64,000 nt of DNA from NCBI RefSeq assembly GCF_001293465.1, contig NZ_JSYZ01000019.1:244966-308965 (forward strand), read 5' to 3'. The DNA is from Pseudomonas asplenii. Its GTDB lineage: Bacteria > Pseudomonadota > Gammaproteobacteria > Pseudomonadales > Pseudomonadaceae. The position numbers and the translations under genes were made by a program. This document shows, one piece after another, positions 34,272 through 42,752 of the stretch (its first letter is position 1; the number at the start of each line of letters is the position of its first letter). The notes under the pieces are model-generated. The model was not told the DNA's origin and searched no databases. It was given only the letters and a program-made list of their open reading frames with translations.

Positions 34272-35134
34272 GCGGCTTGAAGGTACTGGTCACGGGAGCG
34301 ACCGGTTTTGTCGGCCGCCACCTGGTTGCGGCGTTGCTCGCCCGTGGGCATTCGGTGCGGGCTGTGGCACGCAATGGACAGGCTGCGGGAAAACTGCCGT
34401 GGATCGACGATGTCGAGTTCATCGCTGCCGATGTGCACGCCGAAGACCTCGACCCGGTCAGCTTGACGGCTGGTGTCGATGCGTTGGTGCATCTGGCTTG
34501 GCCAGGCCTGCCGAACTATCAGGCGCTGTTCCACTTCGAGCACAACCTGTTTGCCGACTACCGCTTCATCAAGCGGGCGGTCGAGGCCGGCGTGCCCCAG
34601 GTGCTGGTCACCGGCACTTGTTTCGAGTACGGCATGCAGAGCGGTCCGCTGAGTGAAGCGGCGATGCCGCAGCCGAGCAATCCCTACGGCCTGGCGAAGA
34701 ATACCCTGCGCCTGTTCCTGGAGGCGCTGCGCCAGCAACTGCCGTTCAATCTGCAGTGGGTTCGGCTGTTCTACCTGTACGGCGAGGGGCAGAACCCGAA
34801 CAGCCTGCTGGCCAGCCTGGACCGGGCCATTGACGCCGGTGCGGAGCGCTTCGATATGTCGGCGGGTGAGCAACTGCGGGACTACCTGCCGATCGAGGTC
34901 GCCGCCGGCTACCTGGCGCGGTTATTGGAGCAGCGGGATTTTTCCGGAGTGGTCAATTGTGCAAGTGGCCAGCCGATAGCGGTCAGGACCCTGGTCGAAC
35001 GACGCCTGCGCGAGCGCGGTGCCTCGATCGCCCTGAACCTGGGTCACTATGGTTACCCCAGCCACGAGCCCATGGCGTTCTGGGGCGTGGCGCAGCGGCT
35101 GCAACAGCTATTGGGAGTCGAACATGGCGCATGA
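34268..35134 (+). CDS. NAD(P)-dependent sugar-nucleotide reductase/epimerase
   Basis: Extended short-chain dehydrogenase of 288 residues. TGATGFVGRHL near residue 9 is the Rossmann motif, and the catalytic Tyr-x3-Lys is in SNPYGLAKNTLR, with GTCFEYG holding the Thr/Ser position. By its place after the C-methyltransferase it is the likely 4-ketoreductase finishing the branched 6-deoxyhexose. Start GTG with GTGA overlap. An epimerase role is not excluded. Confidence 0.85.
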   Translation: MSGLKVLVTGATGFVGRHLVAALLARGHSVRAVARNGQAAGKLPWIDDVEFIAADVHAEDLDPVSLTAGVDALVHLAWPGLPNYQALFHFEHNLFADYRFIKRAVEAGVPQVLVTGTCFEYGMQSGPLSEAAMPQPSNPYGLAKNTLRLFLEALRQQLPFNLQWVRLFYLYGEGQNPNSLLASLDRAIDAGAERFDMSAGEQLRDYLPIEVAAGYLARLLEQRDFSGVVNCASGQPIAVRTLVERRLRERGASIALNLGHYGYPSHEPMAFWGVAQRLQQLLGVEHGA

Positions 35135-36194
35135 GTTGTATCGGGCAAGCGGCTTGCCGGTGCTGCAGAACCGTACCTTTGCCGACGCGGCCTCGGCCAG
35201 GGCTTCGGCCAGTGCCGACATGGTCCTGGTACAGGACGAGGTCAGCGGGCTGATCTTCAACCAGGCTTTCGATGCCGACAAGCTGAGCTACGACAGCGAT
35301 TATCAGAACGAGCAGGCCCACTCCGGTCAATTCCAGCGCCACCTGCACGACGTGGAAGGTATCATTGCCCGGCACTTCAAGGGACGGAGCCTGATCGAGG
35401 TCGGTTGTGGCAAGGGTTATTTCCTCGAACTGCTGCGTGGGCTGGGCTACCGCATCACCGGCATTGACCCGGCCTACGAGGGCAGCAACCCCGACGTGAT
35501 CAAGGCACCGTTCACCCGGGGCCTGGGCTTGGCTGCCGATGCCCTGATATTGCGGCATCTGCTTGAGCATATCGCCGATCCGGTGGCCTTCCTCGCCACG
35601 ATGGCCGAGGCCAACCAGGGTGGGCAGATCTATATCGAGGTGCCGTGCTTCGACTGGATCGTCGAGCACCGGGCCTGGTTCGACCTGTTCTACGAGCACG
35701 TGAACTACTTCCGTCTGGATGACCTGCGTCGCCTGTTCGGCACCGTGCACGAGGCCGGTCACCTGTTTGGTGGGCAGTACCTGTACATCGTCGCCGACCT
35801 CGGCAGCCTGCGCCCGAGGCCGAGCGAGCCGGTGCGCCGCCAGCAGTTGCCGGATGATTTCAGCGCCAGCCTGGACCGGGCGGTGCGCATTATCCGTGAG
35901 GCGCCCGGGCAGGGCTCCTGTATCTGGGGCGCCTCGTCCAAGGGGGTGATCTATTCGCTGGCTCTGCAACGGGCGGGCGTGACGGTGGACCAGGTGGTGG
36001 ATATCAATCCGGCCAAGCAGGGGCGTTATCTACCCCTGAGCGGTGTGCGCGTGTCGTCGCCGCAGGAGGCCATGGACGCCTTGCCCGAAGGCGCCAACCT
36101 GTTTGTGATGAATTCCAATTACCTCGAAGAAATCAAGCGCATGACCGGTGGACGCTACGTCTACCACGCCGTCGATAGCGCCTCCTTTCAATGA
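35124..36194 (+). CDS. second C-methyltransferase-like protein lacking the zinc cysteines
   Basis: Protein of 356 residues. A SAM domain (LIEVGCGKGYFLELL) at about 85-240 is followed by a C-terminal domain (WGASSKGVIYSLAL, DINPAKQGRYLP) like that of the C-methyltransferase two genes upstream, and an active-loop-like LFYEHVNYF keeps the Tyr-Glu-His pattern. The N-terminal region aligns with the zinc domain (SGLIFNQAF) but has no Cys in the first 90 residues. It may methylate another position or a glycan-bound sugar. It overlaps the previous gene by 11 bases. Confidence 0.78.
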   Translation: MAHELYRASGLPVLQNRTFADAASARASASADMVLVQDEVSGLIFNQAFDADKLSYDSDYQNEQAHSGQFQRHLHDVEGIIARHFKGRSLIEVGCGKGYFLELLRGLGYRITGIDPAYEGSNPDVIKAPFTRGLGLAADALILRHLLEHIADPVAFLATMAEANQGGQIYIEVPCFDWIVEHRAWFDLFYEHVNYFRLDDLRRLFGTVHEAGHLFGGQYLYIVADLGSLRPRPSEPVRRQQLPDDFSASLDRAVRIIREAPGQGSCIWGASSKGVIYSLALQRAGVTVDQVVDINPAKQGRYLPLSGVRVSSPQEAMDALPEGANLFVMNSNYLEEIKRMTGGRYVYHAVDSASFQ

Positions 36195-36949
36195 ACTTTT
36201 GCGAGAACGACCCCATGAGCAATAACCCGATTCAAGCTTTCGAAGCCGAGTGCAAGGCCGAAATCGCCGCCCAGGGCCAGGATGAGAAACTCCAGGGACT
36301 GGCCCGCGAATTCTTCAACGAATCCGCCAGGCACAAGTACAGCTACCACTTCTCGTGGATGGGGCGACCGATCATCCAGCTGCCTCAGGACATGATGGCG
36401 ATGCAGGAGATCATCTGGCAGGTCAAGCCGGACCTGGTGATCGAGTGCGGTATCGCCCACGGCGGTTCGATCATCTACTACGCCTCGCTGCTGGAGCTGC
36501 AGGGCCATGGCGAGGTGCTGGGGATCGATCGTGACATCCGTGCGCACAACCGCGAGGCGATCGAAAGCCACCCCATGAGCAAGCGCATCAGCATGATCGA
36601 GGGGTCGAGCATCGACCCGGCGGTGGTCGAGCAGGTACGTGCCGCGGCTGCCGGCAAGAAGGTGATCCTGGTTCTGGACTCCAACCACACTCATGAGCAC
36701 GTGCTGGAAGAGCTGCGCCTGTACGCGCCGCTGGTATCGGTCGGCAGCTACTGCGTGGTGATGGACACCGTGGTGGAGGACATGCCGCCGGAGTTCTTCC
36801 CCGATCGCCCATGGGGCCCGGGTGACAACCCGAAGACCGCGGTCTGGGCCTACCTGGAAGAGAACCGCGATTTCGAGATCGACAAGCAGCTGGAGAACAA
36901 GTTGCTGGTCACTGTCGCACCGGATGGCTATCTGCGCCGGGTGCGTTGA
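36191..36949 (+). CDS. CmcI-family methyltransferase/hydroxylase
   Basis: Protein of 252 residues of the cephalosporin hydroxylase (CmcI) family, a class I SAM-dependent fold: ECGIAHGGSIIYYA (SAM loop), LGIDRDIRAHNR, LDSNHTHEHVLEELR and VVMDTVVEDMP (metal-binding acidic residues). Many members in sugar clusters are O-methyltransferases, including rhamnosyl O-methyltransferases. Here it is a good candidate for sugar O-methylation. ATGA overlap at 36191; ATG 36215 (MSNNPIQ) is an alternative start. Confidence 0.82.
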   Translation: MNFCENDPMSNNPIQAFEAECKAEIAAQGQDEKLQGLAREFFNESARHKYSYHFSWMGRPIIQLPQDMMAMQEIIWQVKPDLVIECGIAHGGSIIYYASLLELQGHGEVLGIDRDIRAHNREAIESHPMSKRISMIEGSSIDPAVVEQVRAAAAGKKVILVLDSNHTHEHVLEELRLYAPLVSVGSYCVVMDTVVEDMPPEFFPDRPWGPGDNPKTAVWAYLEENRDFEIDKQLENKLLVTVAPDGYLRRVR

Positions 36950-37002
36950 GCAGCCACATCATCATGGGTTCATTGGTCGATTCGGCAGTTTGGGGATAGG
37001 TT

Positions 37003-39945
37003 ATGCAAGGCAAGTACGTTTTCGAGCAGGCGCGGCTCCTGGGGGATGCGGAGTCCCTGGGGGATCTGTTGACGGTGGTGATGGTCACCCACAATCGGCC
37101 GGCGTTCCTGCGCCGGGCGGTGTTCTATTACAGTACCCTGCCTTGCAAGCTGCTGATTCTCGACTCGTCGCCTGAGCCCTGCGCCGAGGTCGCCGAGGGT
37201 CGCCCTTGGGTCGAGTACCTGCACGTACCGCAGTACGACTACTGGAAACTGCAGTACAAGTTCGCCCACGGCGTGATGAGCGTGAAGACGCCCTACATGG
37301 TGTTCGCTGCCGACGACGACTTCATTCTCCATGACTCCCTCAGCCAGTCCGTGGCCTTCCTGGAGGATCATCCCGACTACGGCATGTGCCACGGCTACTG
37401 CCTGATGTATCTGACCTTGGCCAACAGCGTCCTGTACTACCGCCGCGACAAGAAGGTCTGTGAGGACTACAACTCCGAGCGTGCCCAGGATCGCGTGCTG
37501 AGCTACATGGGCCAGTACCTGCCGCCGTTCTACGCGGTGCACCGTACGGACCTGATGCGCGACTGGCACTCGGCGATGCCCAAGGGTACGAGTTTCCAGT
37601 GGCAGGAAATCGGTCACGTCTACTACATGCTGGCCCGGGCCAAGGCGCGGATCCTGCCGATCCCCTACGTGGTGCGCGAGCTCAACTACGGTGATTCGGA
37701 GCACAATACCGAAGTCTACCACTCGCTGTCCTACACCGATGCCAAGTCGACCGCCGAGCGTGAAGCGTTCGCCGAGTTCCTGGCGACACTGCCCGCCGGC
37801 ATTGAGGGCCTGGATCAGGCCCAGACCAAGGCCTTCGCCCTGGAAAGCTTCGAGGCTATGGTCGACAGCCTGCGCAGCGGTCGGGCGCTGACTGTCGAGA
37901 TGATCTTCGACTCGACCTGGAACAGCATCGATGAGCCGCCACAGCGGCGCTTCGGACCCAAGCAGTACATGGAGATGCCGTTCTACAATCAGATTTTCTT
38001 CGATCGACTGACCTGGTTCGAATTCCTGTTGCATGCCATGCCCGCCGGCCGTTCGCAGTTGCAGCGGTTGGAAGCGGCCTGGACCCGTCAACAGGCGCTC
38101 ATGCGCCCACACAACAACGACACCCCGGAAAGCGTGGTCGATCGGCTGTGGCAGGCCCACGATTGCAACCTGTTCAACCGGCGGGTGATCAGGGCCCTGG
38201 CGCAAAAGCTCGAGGTCCTCGGTGAACATGACGATGCCCAGCGTATCGCCGCCTGGAGCGAGCGTCTGGATGCGGTGTCGAGCGAAGACAACCGGGCGAC
38301 GTTCGATGCCATGCTATCGGGTCGCCTGCTGCACTGGCTGGATGCGCGTGAACCGGATGCCGGCGAACGCCAGGTGATTGCCGAGTATCAGGCCCAACAG
38401 GGCAGTGGTCCGGTGTTCGGCCTGATGCTGCTGGACCTCACGGACGATGTCGACAAGCTTCAGGTGACCCTCGACAGTCTGCTGGAAGGGCACAGCAAGG
38501 CCTTTCGCATCGCGGTCTTCACCACGGGTGAACCACAGGCGGCGACGACGCTGCAGAATACCCTGCACTTCATCCGGGTGACCGAGGGCAACTACGTCGA
38601 CAAGCTCAACCAGTTCGCCCGCCAGTCGTCCTGCGACTGGTTGATGCTGGCCCAGGTTGGCGACGAGTTCACTGCCAGCGGCCTGCTGAAGGCCGGCCTG
38701 GAGCTTCGTCACGCCGAGGGCTGCCGCGCGGTATGCATCGATGAAATCCAGCGCGATGAAAATGGTGCGCTGACCGATGTCTTCCGCCCGGGCTTCAACC
38801 CCGACCTGCTGTTGAGCGTACCGGCCCTGATGGCGCGGCACTGGTTGATCCGGCGTGATGTGCTGGTCGAGGCCGGCGGCTACAGTGCCGACTACCGCGA
38901 TGCCCTGGAGTTCGACCTGCTGCTGCGGTTGATCGAGCAGGGCGGTCTGGCCGGACTTGCACACCTGGACGAGCCTCTGCTGATTTGCGCGAAGCCGGAG
39001 CTGGAGGAGAACGTCCACGAGCGCTCGACGCTGTTGCGCCACCTCGGCGTGCGTGGCTACAAGGCCCAGGTCAGCTCCCAGGAGCCGGGTACCTACATGA
39101 TCGACTACCGGCACACTGAACGTCCGCTGGTCTCGATCGTCATCCATGGCGCGGCGGAATTCGACGAGTTGGAGCGCTGCCTGACTGCAGTGCTGCAGCG
39201 TACGCGTTACTTGAACTACGAAGTGCTGGTGGCCGATCACCCGAGCCGTGCCGAGGCGTTGTCCAGCTGGCTGCAGGGGCAGCCGCAGGCCAGCAAGGTC
39301 AGCGTGCTGCAGTCTGACTGGTCGAGCACTCCGGCCTTCTGCAATGCCGCGGCGCGTCAGGCAAGTGGCGAATACCTGGTGCTGCTGGCGGCCGACAGTG
39401 AGGTGGTCAACCCCAACTGGATCGAGTCGTTGCTCAACCAGGCGCTGCGTCCGGAAGTCGGGGTGGTCGGTGCCAAGTTCTATAACCGCGATGGCAAGAT
39501 CTCCCAGGCTGGTCTGATTCTCGGCCTGAACGAGGGCATCGACTCACCGTTCGTGGGCGAGAAGAAGGACGCCAAGGGCTATATGCAACGCCTGGCGGTC
39601 GAGCAGAACTACTCGGCGGTCTCGGCGGTGTGCCTGATGGTGCGCAAGGCGCTCTTCGATGCGCTGGGTGGTCTGGACGAGGGCGATTTTGCCGAGGGCT
39701 TCAGTGAAGTCGATCTGTGCCTGAACATCGGTCAGGCCGGATACCTGGTGTCGTGGACGCCGCAGGTGCAGGTTCTGCATCCGGGCGTGCTGCCCAAGGC
39801 GCCACAGGCCCTGGCGGCACTGCGCGAGAAGTGGGCGGCGAACCTGGCGGCCGACCCGGCGTACAACTCGAACCTGGCATTGCAGGGCAAGGGTTTCACC
39901 CTGGGCGCGGCTTACCACGTGGATTGGGCGCAGTTGCTGGTGTAG
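37003..39945 (+). CDS. multidomain glycosyltransferase, TIGR00180-like N-terminus
   Basis: Protein of 980 residues. The N-terminal glycosyltransferase (about 24-260) starts LTVVMVTHNRPAFLRRA and keeps an acidic cluster AADDDF at 102-107. After a helical spacer come a GT2-like module (about 470-690) with QVGDEF in place of DxD and another (about 705-950) starting RPLVSIVIHG. These two are clearly related to the middle modules of the 1198-residue protein upstream (shared VVGAK, GYM-R, LGGLDE and EVDLC-type motifs). Probably adds further sugars to flagellin. GGGGATAGG precedes the ATG. Confidence 0.8.
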   Translation: MQGKYVFEQARLLGDAESLGDLLTVVMVTHNRPAFLRRAVFYYSTLPCKLLILDSSPEPCAEVAEGRPWVEYLHVPQYDYWKLQYKFAHGVMSVKTPYMVFAADDDFILHDSLSQSVAFLEDHPDYGMCHGYCLMYLTLANSVLYYRRDKKVCEDYNSERAQDRVLSYMGQYLPPFYAVHRTDLMRDWHSAMPKGTSFQWQEIGHVYYMLARAKARILPIPYVVRELNYGDSEHNTEVYHSLSYTDAKSTAEREAFAEFLATLPAGIEGLDQAQTKAFALESFEAMVDSLRSGRALTVEMIFDSTWNSIDEPPQRRFGPKQYMEMPFYNQIFFDRLTWFEFLLHAMPAGRSQLQRLEAAWTRQQALMRPHNNDTPESVVDRLWQAHDCNLFNRRVIRALAQKLEVLGEHDDAQRIAAWSERLDAVSSEDNRATFDAMLSGRLLHWLDAREPDAGERQVIAEYQAQQGSGPVFGLMLLDLTDDVDKLQVTLDSLLEGHSKAFRIAVFTTGEPQAATTLQNTLHFIRVTEGNYVDKLNQFARQSSCDWLMLAQVGDEFTASGLLKAGLELRHAEGCRAVCIDEIQRDENGALTDVFRPGFNPDLLLSVPALMARHWLIRRDVLVEAGGYSADYRDALEFDLLLRLIEQGGLAGLAHLDEPLLICAKPELEENVHERSTLLRHLGVRGYKAQVSSQEPGTYMIDYRHTERPLVSIVIHGAAEFDELERCLTAVLQRTRYLNYEVLVADHPSRAEALSSWLQGQPQASKVSVLQSDWSSTPAFCNAAARQASGEYLVLLAADSEVVNPNWIESLLNQALRPEVGVVGAKFYNRDGKISQAGLILGLNEGIDSPFVGEKKDAKGYMQRLAVEQNYSAVSAVCLMVRKALFDALGGLDEGDFAEGFSEVDLCLNIGQAGYLVSWTPQVQVLHPGVLPKAPQALAALREKWAANLAADPAYNSNLALQGKGFTLGAAYHVDWAQLLV

Positions 39946-39965
39946 GCCGGTAGGCAGGAGAAGGT

Positions 39966-40967
39966 ATGTTCAACGGCAAATCGATTTTCATCTCCGGTGG
40001 TACCGGCTCGTTCGGGCGCAATTTCATCCGGCGCCTGCTGGAACAGTATCAGCCCAAGCGGGTGGTGGTGTTCTCGCGTGACGAGCTCAAGCAGTACGAG
40101 ATGCAGCAGACATTCAATGCCCCGTGCATGCGTTATTTCCTGGGCGATGTGCGCGATGTCGAGCGGCTGCGCCAGGCCATGCGCGGTATTGATTTCGTGG
40201 TGCATGCCGCGGCGCTCAAGCAGGTGCCTGCGGCTGAATACAATCCCACGGAATGTATCCGCACCAACGTCAATGGGGCGGAGAACATCATTGCTGCGGC
40301 TATCGACAACGGTGTGGAAAAGGTCGTGGCCCTTTCCACGGACAAGGCTGCCAGCCCGATCAATCTCTATGGTGCGACCAAGCTGATGTCTGACAAGTTG
40401 TTCGTGGCTGCGAACAACATCGCCGGGGACCAGCAGACGCGTTTTGCCGTGGTGCGCTATGGCAACGTGGCGGGGTCGCGTGGTTCGGTGGTGCCGTTTT
40501 TCGACAAGTTGATCAAGGAGGGCGCGGGTGAACTGCCGATCACCGATGAGCGCATGACGCGCTTCTGGATCACGCTCGATCATGGCGTGCAGTTCGTGCT
40601 CGACAGCTTTGCACGGATGCATGGTGGCGAGGTCTTCGTGCCGAAGATTCCGTCGATTCGTATCGTCGATCTTGCTCGTGGCATGGCAGGTCATTTGCCG
40701 CACAAGCATGTGGGAATCCGTCCTGGTGAAAAACTCCATGAGCTGATGGTGCCTCTGGACGATGCGCGGATGACGCTGGAGTTTGCCGATCACTACACCA
40801 TCCAGCCATCGATCCGCTTCACCCAGGTCGATGTCGACTTTGCCGTGGATGGCCTGGGCGAGCGCGGCCAGCCGGTGCCCGAGGACTTCGAGTACCGTTC
40901 CGATACCAACCCGCAGTTTCTCTCTGTGGCCGAGCTTGCCGAACTGCATGACGGCCTCTGCGCATGA
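39966..40967 (+). CDS. pseB: UDP-GlcNAc 4,6-dehydratase (inverting), PseB
   Basis: Enzyme of 333 residues. Rossmann motif SGGTGSFGRNF at the N-terminus, HAAALKQVPAAEYNP, and the active site STDKAASPINLYGATK (Thr-Asp-Lys and Tyr-x3-Lys) are those of PseB/FlaA1. It removes C6 oxygen and inverts C5 of UDP-GlcNAc, the first step to pseudaminic acid. It starts the pse operon and overlaps pseC by ATGA. Confidence 0.95.
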   Translation: MFNGKSIFISGGTGSFGRNFIRRLLEQYQPKRVVVFSRDELKQYEMQQTFNAPCMRYFLGDVRDVERLRQAMRGIDFVVHAAALKQVPAAEYNPTECIRTNVNGAENIIAAAIDNGVEKVVALSTDKAASPINLYGATKLMSDKLFVAANNIAGDQQTRFAVVRYGNVAGSRGSVVPFFDKLIKEGAGELPITDERMTRFWITLDHGVQFVLDSFARMHGGEVFVPKIPSIRIVDLARGMAGHLPHKHVGIRPGEKLHELMVPLDDARMTLEFADHYTIQPSIRFTQVDVDFAVDGLGERGQPVPEDFEYRSDTNPQFLSVAELAELHDGLCA

Positions 40968-42139
40968 TTCCCTACGGGCGTCAGAACCTTGACCAGGCGG
41001 ATATCGATGCAGTCGTAGCCGTACTGCAATCGGACTGGCTGACCCAGGGGCCGACCATCGAGCGATTCGAGTCGGCACTGGCGGCGCGTTGTCAGGCCTC
41101 GCATGCCATTGCAGTGTGCAATGCGACTGCCGCCCTGCATATCGCTTGTCTGGCCGCCGGTCTGGGGCCAGGCGATTGGCTCTGGACCAGCCCAAATACC
41201 TTCCTGGCATCGGCCAACTGCGGTCTTTACTGCGGTGCCCAGGTTGATTTCGTCGACATCGACCCATCAACCTGGAATCTCGATGTCGCTGCCTTGAAAC
41301 GCAAGCTGAGGGTGGCTGAGCAGGCGGGCAACCTGCCCAGGGTGGTGGTGGCCGTAGCCTTCTCCGGGCAAAGCTGCGATATGCGGGCCATCGCGCAACT
41401 GGCCCGTGAGTACGGCTTCATCCTGATCGAGGACGCCTCCCACGCGGTAGGGGCATCCTATGCCGCAAGCCCGGTAGGCAGTGGGCGGTTCGCCGACATG
41501 ACGGTCTTCAGTTTCCATCCGGTCAAGATCATCACCACCGCCGAGGGCGGCATGGTTTTGACCAATCGCCCGGAATTGGCCGAACATCTGCGTCGCCTGC
41601 GTAGCCATGGCATGACCCGCGATCCGGCGCAGATGAGCGAGCCCAGCCATGGTCCCTGGTACTATCAGCAGATCGAGCTGGGTTTCAATTACCGGATCAC
41701 CGATATCCAGGCAGCGCTCGGCCTGTCGCAGTTGAACAGGCTGGACACCTTCATCGCTCGGCGGCGCTATCTGGCCGAGCGTTATCAGCGTCTGCTGGCG
41801 GATCTGCCGGTGACGCTGCCGGGCCTCCAGCCTGAGGCCGAATCGGCTTGGCACCTGTATGTGATCCGGCTGCAACTTGAGCGTATCGGTATCACTCATC
41901 GGGAGGTCTTCGAGGCCCTGCGGGCGGCGGGGATCGGTGTGAACCTTCACTATATCCCCGTGCATCTGCAGCCCTACTACCGCGAGTTGGGCTTTGCCGA
42001 AGGCGACTTTCCCGAGGCCGAGCGTTATTACGCCGAGGCCATCAGCCTGCCGATGTACCCGGATCTGGGTGACGAGCAACAGAATTATGTTATCGATCAA
42101 TTGCGGCGGATCTTGAACAGCGAGGGCAATCATGCGTGA
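40964..42139 (+). CDS. pseC: PseC, UDP-4-amino sugar aminotransferase
   Basis: DegT/AspC-type PLP aminotransferase of 391 residues. It opens IPYGRQNLDQADIDAV and has the family core HAIAVCNATAALHIA, EDASHAVGA and the PLP Lys in FSFHPVKIITTAEGG. PseC uses glutamate to put an amino group at C4 of the keto sugar made by PseB. The 8-base overlap with the next gene points to coupled translation. Confidence 0.95.
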   Translation: MIPYGRQNLDQADIDAVVAVLQSDWLTQGPTIERFESALAARCQASHAIAVCNATAALHIACLAAGLGPGDWLWTSPNTFLASANCGLYCGAQVDFVDIDPSTWNLDVAALKRKLRVAEQAGNLPRVVVAVAFSGQSCDMRAIAQLAREYGFILIEDASHAVGASYAASPVGSGRFADMTVFSFHPVKIITTAEGGMVLTNRPELAEHLRRLRSHGMTRDPAQMSEPSHGPWYYQQIELGFNYRITDIQAALGLSQLNRLDTFIARRRYLAERYQRLLADLPVTLPGLQPEAESAWHLYVIRLQLERIGITHREVFEALRAAGIGVNLHYIPVHLQPYYRELGFAEGDFPEAERYYAEAISLPMYPDLGDEQQNYVIDQLRRILNSEGNHA

Positions 42140-42752
42140 GCTGAGTGAGCAGGAGCACTTCTGGCGCGGCGAGTTCGGTGATGAGTACCTGGGGCGCAAC
42201 CAGGGCCATGAACTGATCGCCGCCAACCTGGCGTTGTTCGCCAAGGCGCTGGCACGCACGGTCCGGCTCGACAGCCTGCTGGAGCTGGGCACCAACACCG
42301 GCAACAACCTGCGGGCCTTGCACCAGTTGCTGCCCGGCTGCCGGTTGCAGGGCGTGGAAATCAACGCCAGGGCCTGCGAGCAGGCGAACGGGTTGGGCAT
42401 CGCCGAGGTCTGGCACGGCTCGCTGTTCGACTATCCGCGCGAGCAGCGTTTCGACCTGACCCTGAGCAAGGGCGTGCTGATCCATCTGGCGCCCGAGCTG
42501 TTGGCGGCGGCCTATGAACAACTCTACGAACTGAGCGGGCGCTACATCCTGCTGGCCGAGTACTACAACCCGGTGCCGGTCGAGGTGTCCTATCGCGGTC
42601 ACGGCGGCAAGCTGTTCAAGCGCGACTTCGCCGGCGAGATGCTCGATCGCTACCGCGACCTGCAGTTGCTCGACTATGGCTTCGGTTACCACCGCGACCG
42701 GCAGTTCCCGGTCGACGATCTGAACTGGTTCCTGCTGGAAAAACGTCCTTGA
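42132..42752 (+). CDS. pseudaminic acid biosynthesis-associated methylase
   Basis: SAM-dependent methyltransferase-like protein of 206 residues. It begins with EQEHFWRGEFGDEYLGRN and has the SAM loop LLELGTNTGNNLRAL. It corresponds to the family found beside pse genes (TIGR03587). The methylated substrate is unknown; it may act on pseudaminic acid or a precursor. It ends in TTGA, which also starts pseF. Confidence 0.9.
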   Translation: MRELSEQEHFWRGEFGDEYLGRNQGHELIAANLALFAKALARTVRLDSLLELGTNTGNNLRALHQLLPGCRLQGVEINARACEQANGLGIAEVWHGSLFDYPREQRFDLTLSKGVLIHLAPELLAAAYEQLYELSGRYILLAEYYNPVPVEVSYRGHGGKLFKRDFAGEMLDRYRDLQLLDYGFGYHRDRQFPVDDLNWFLLEKRP

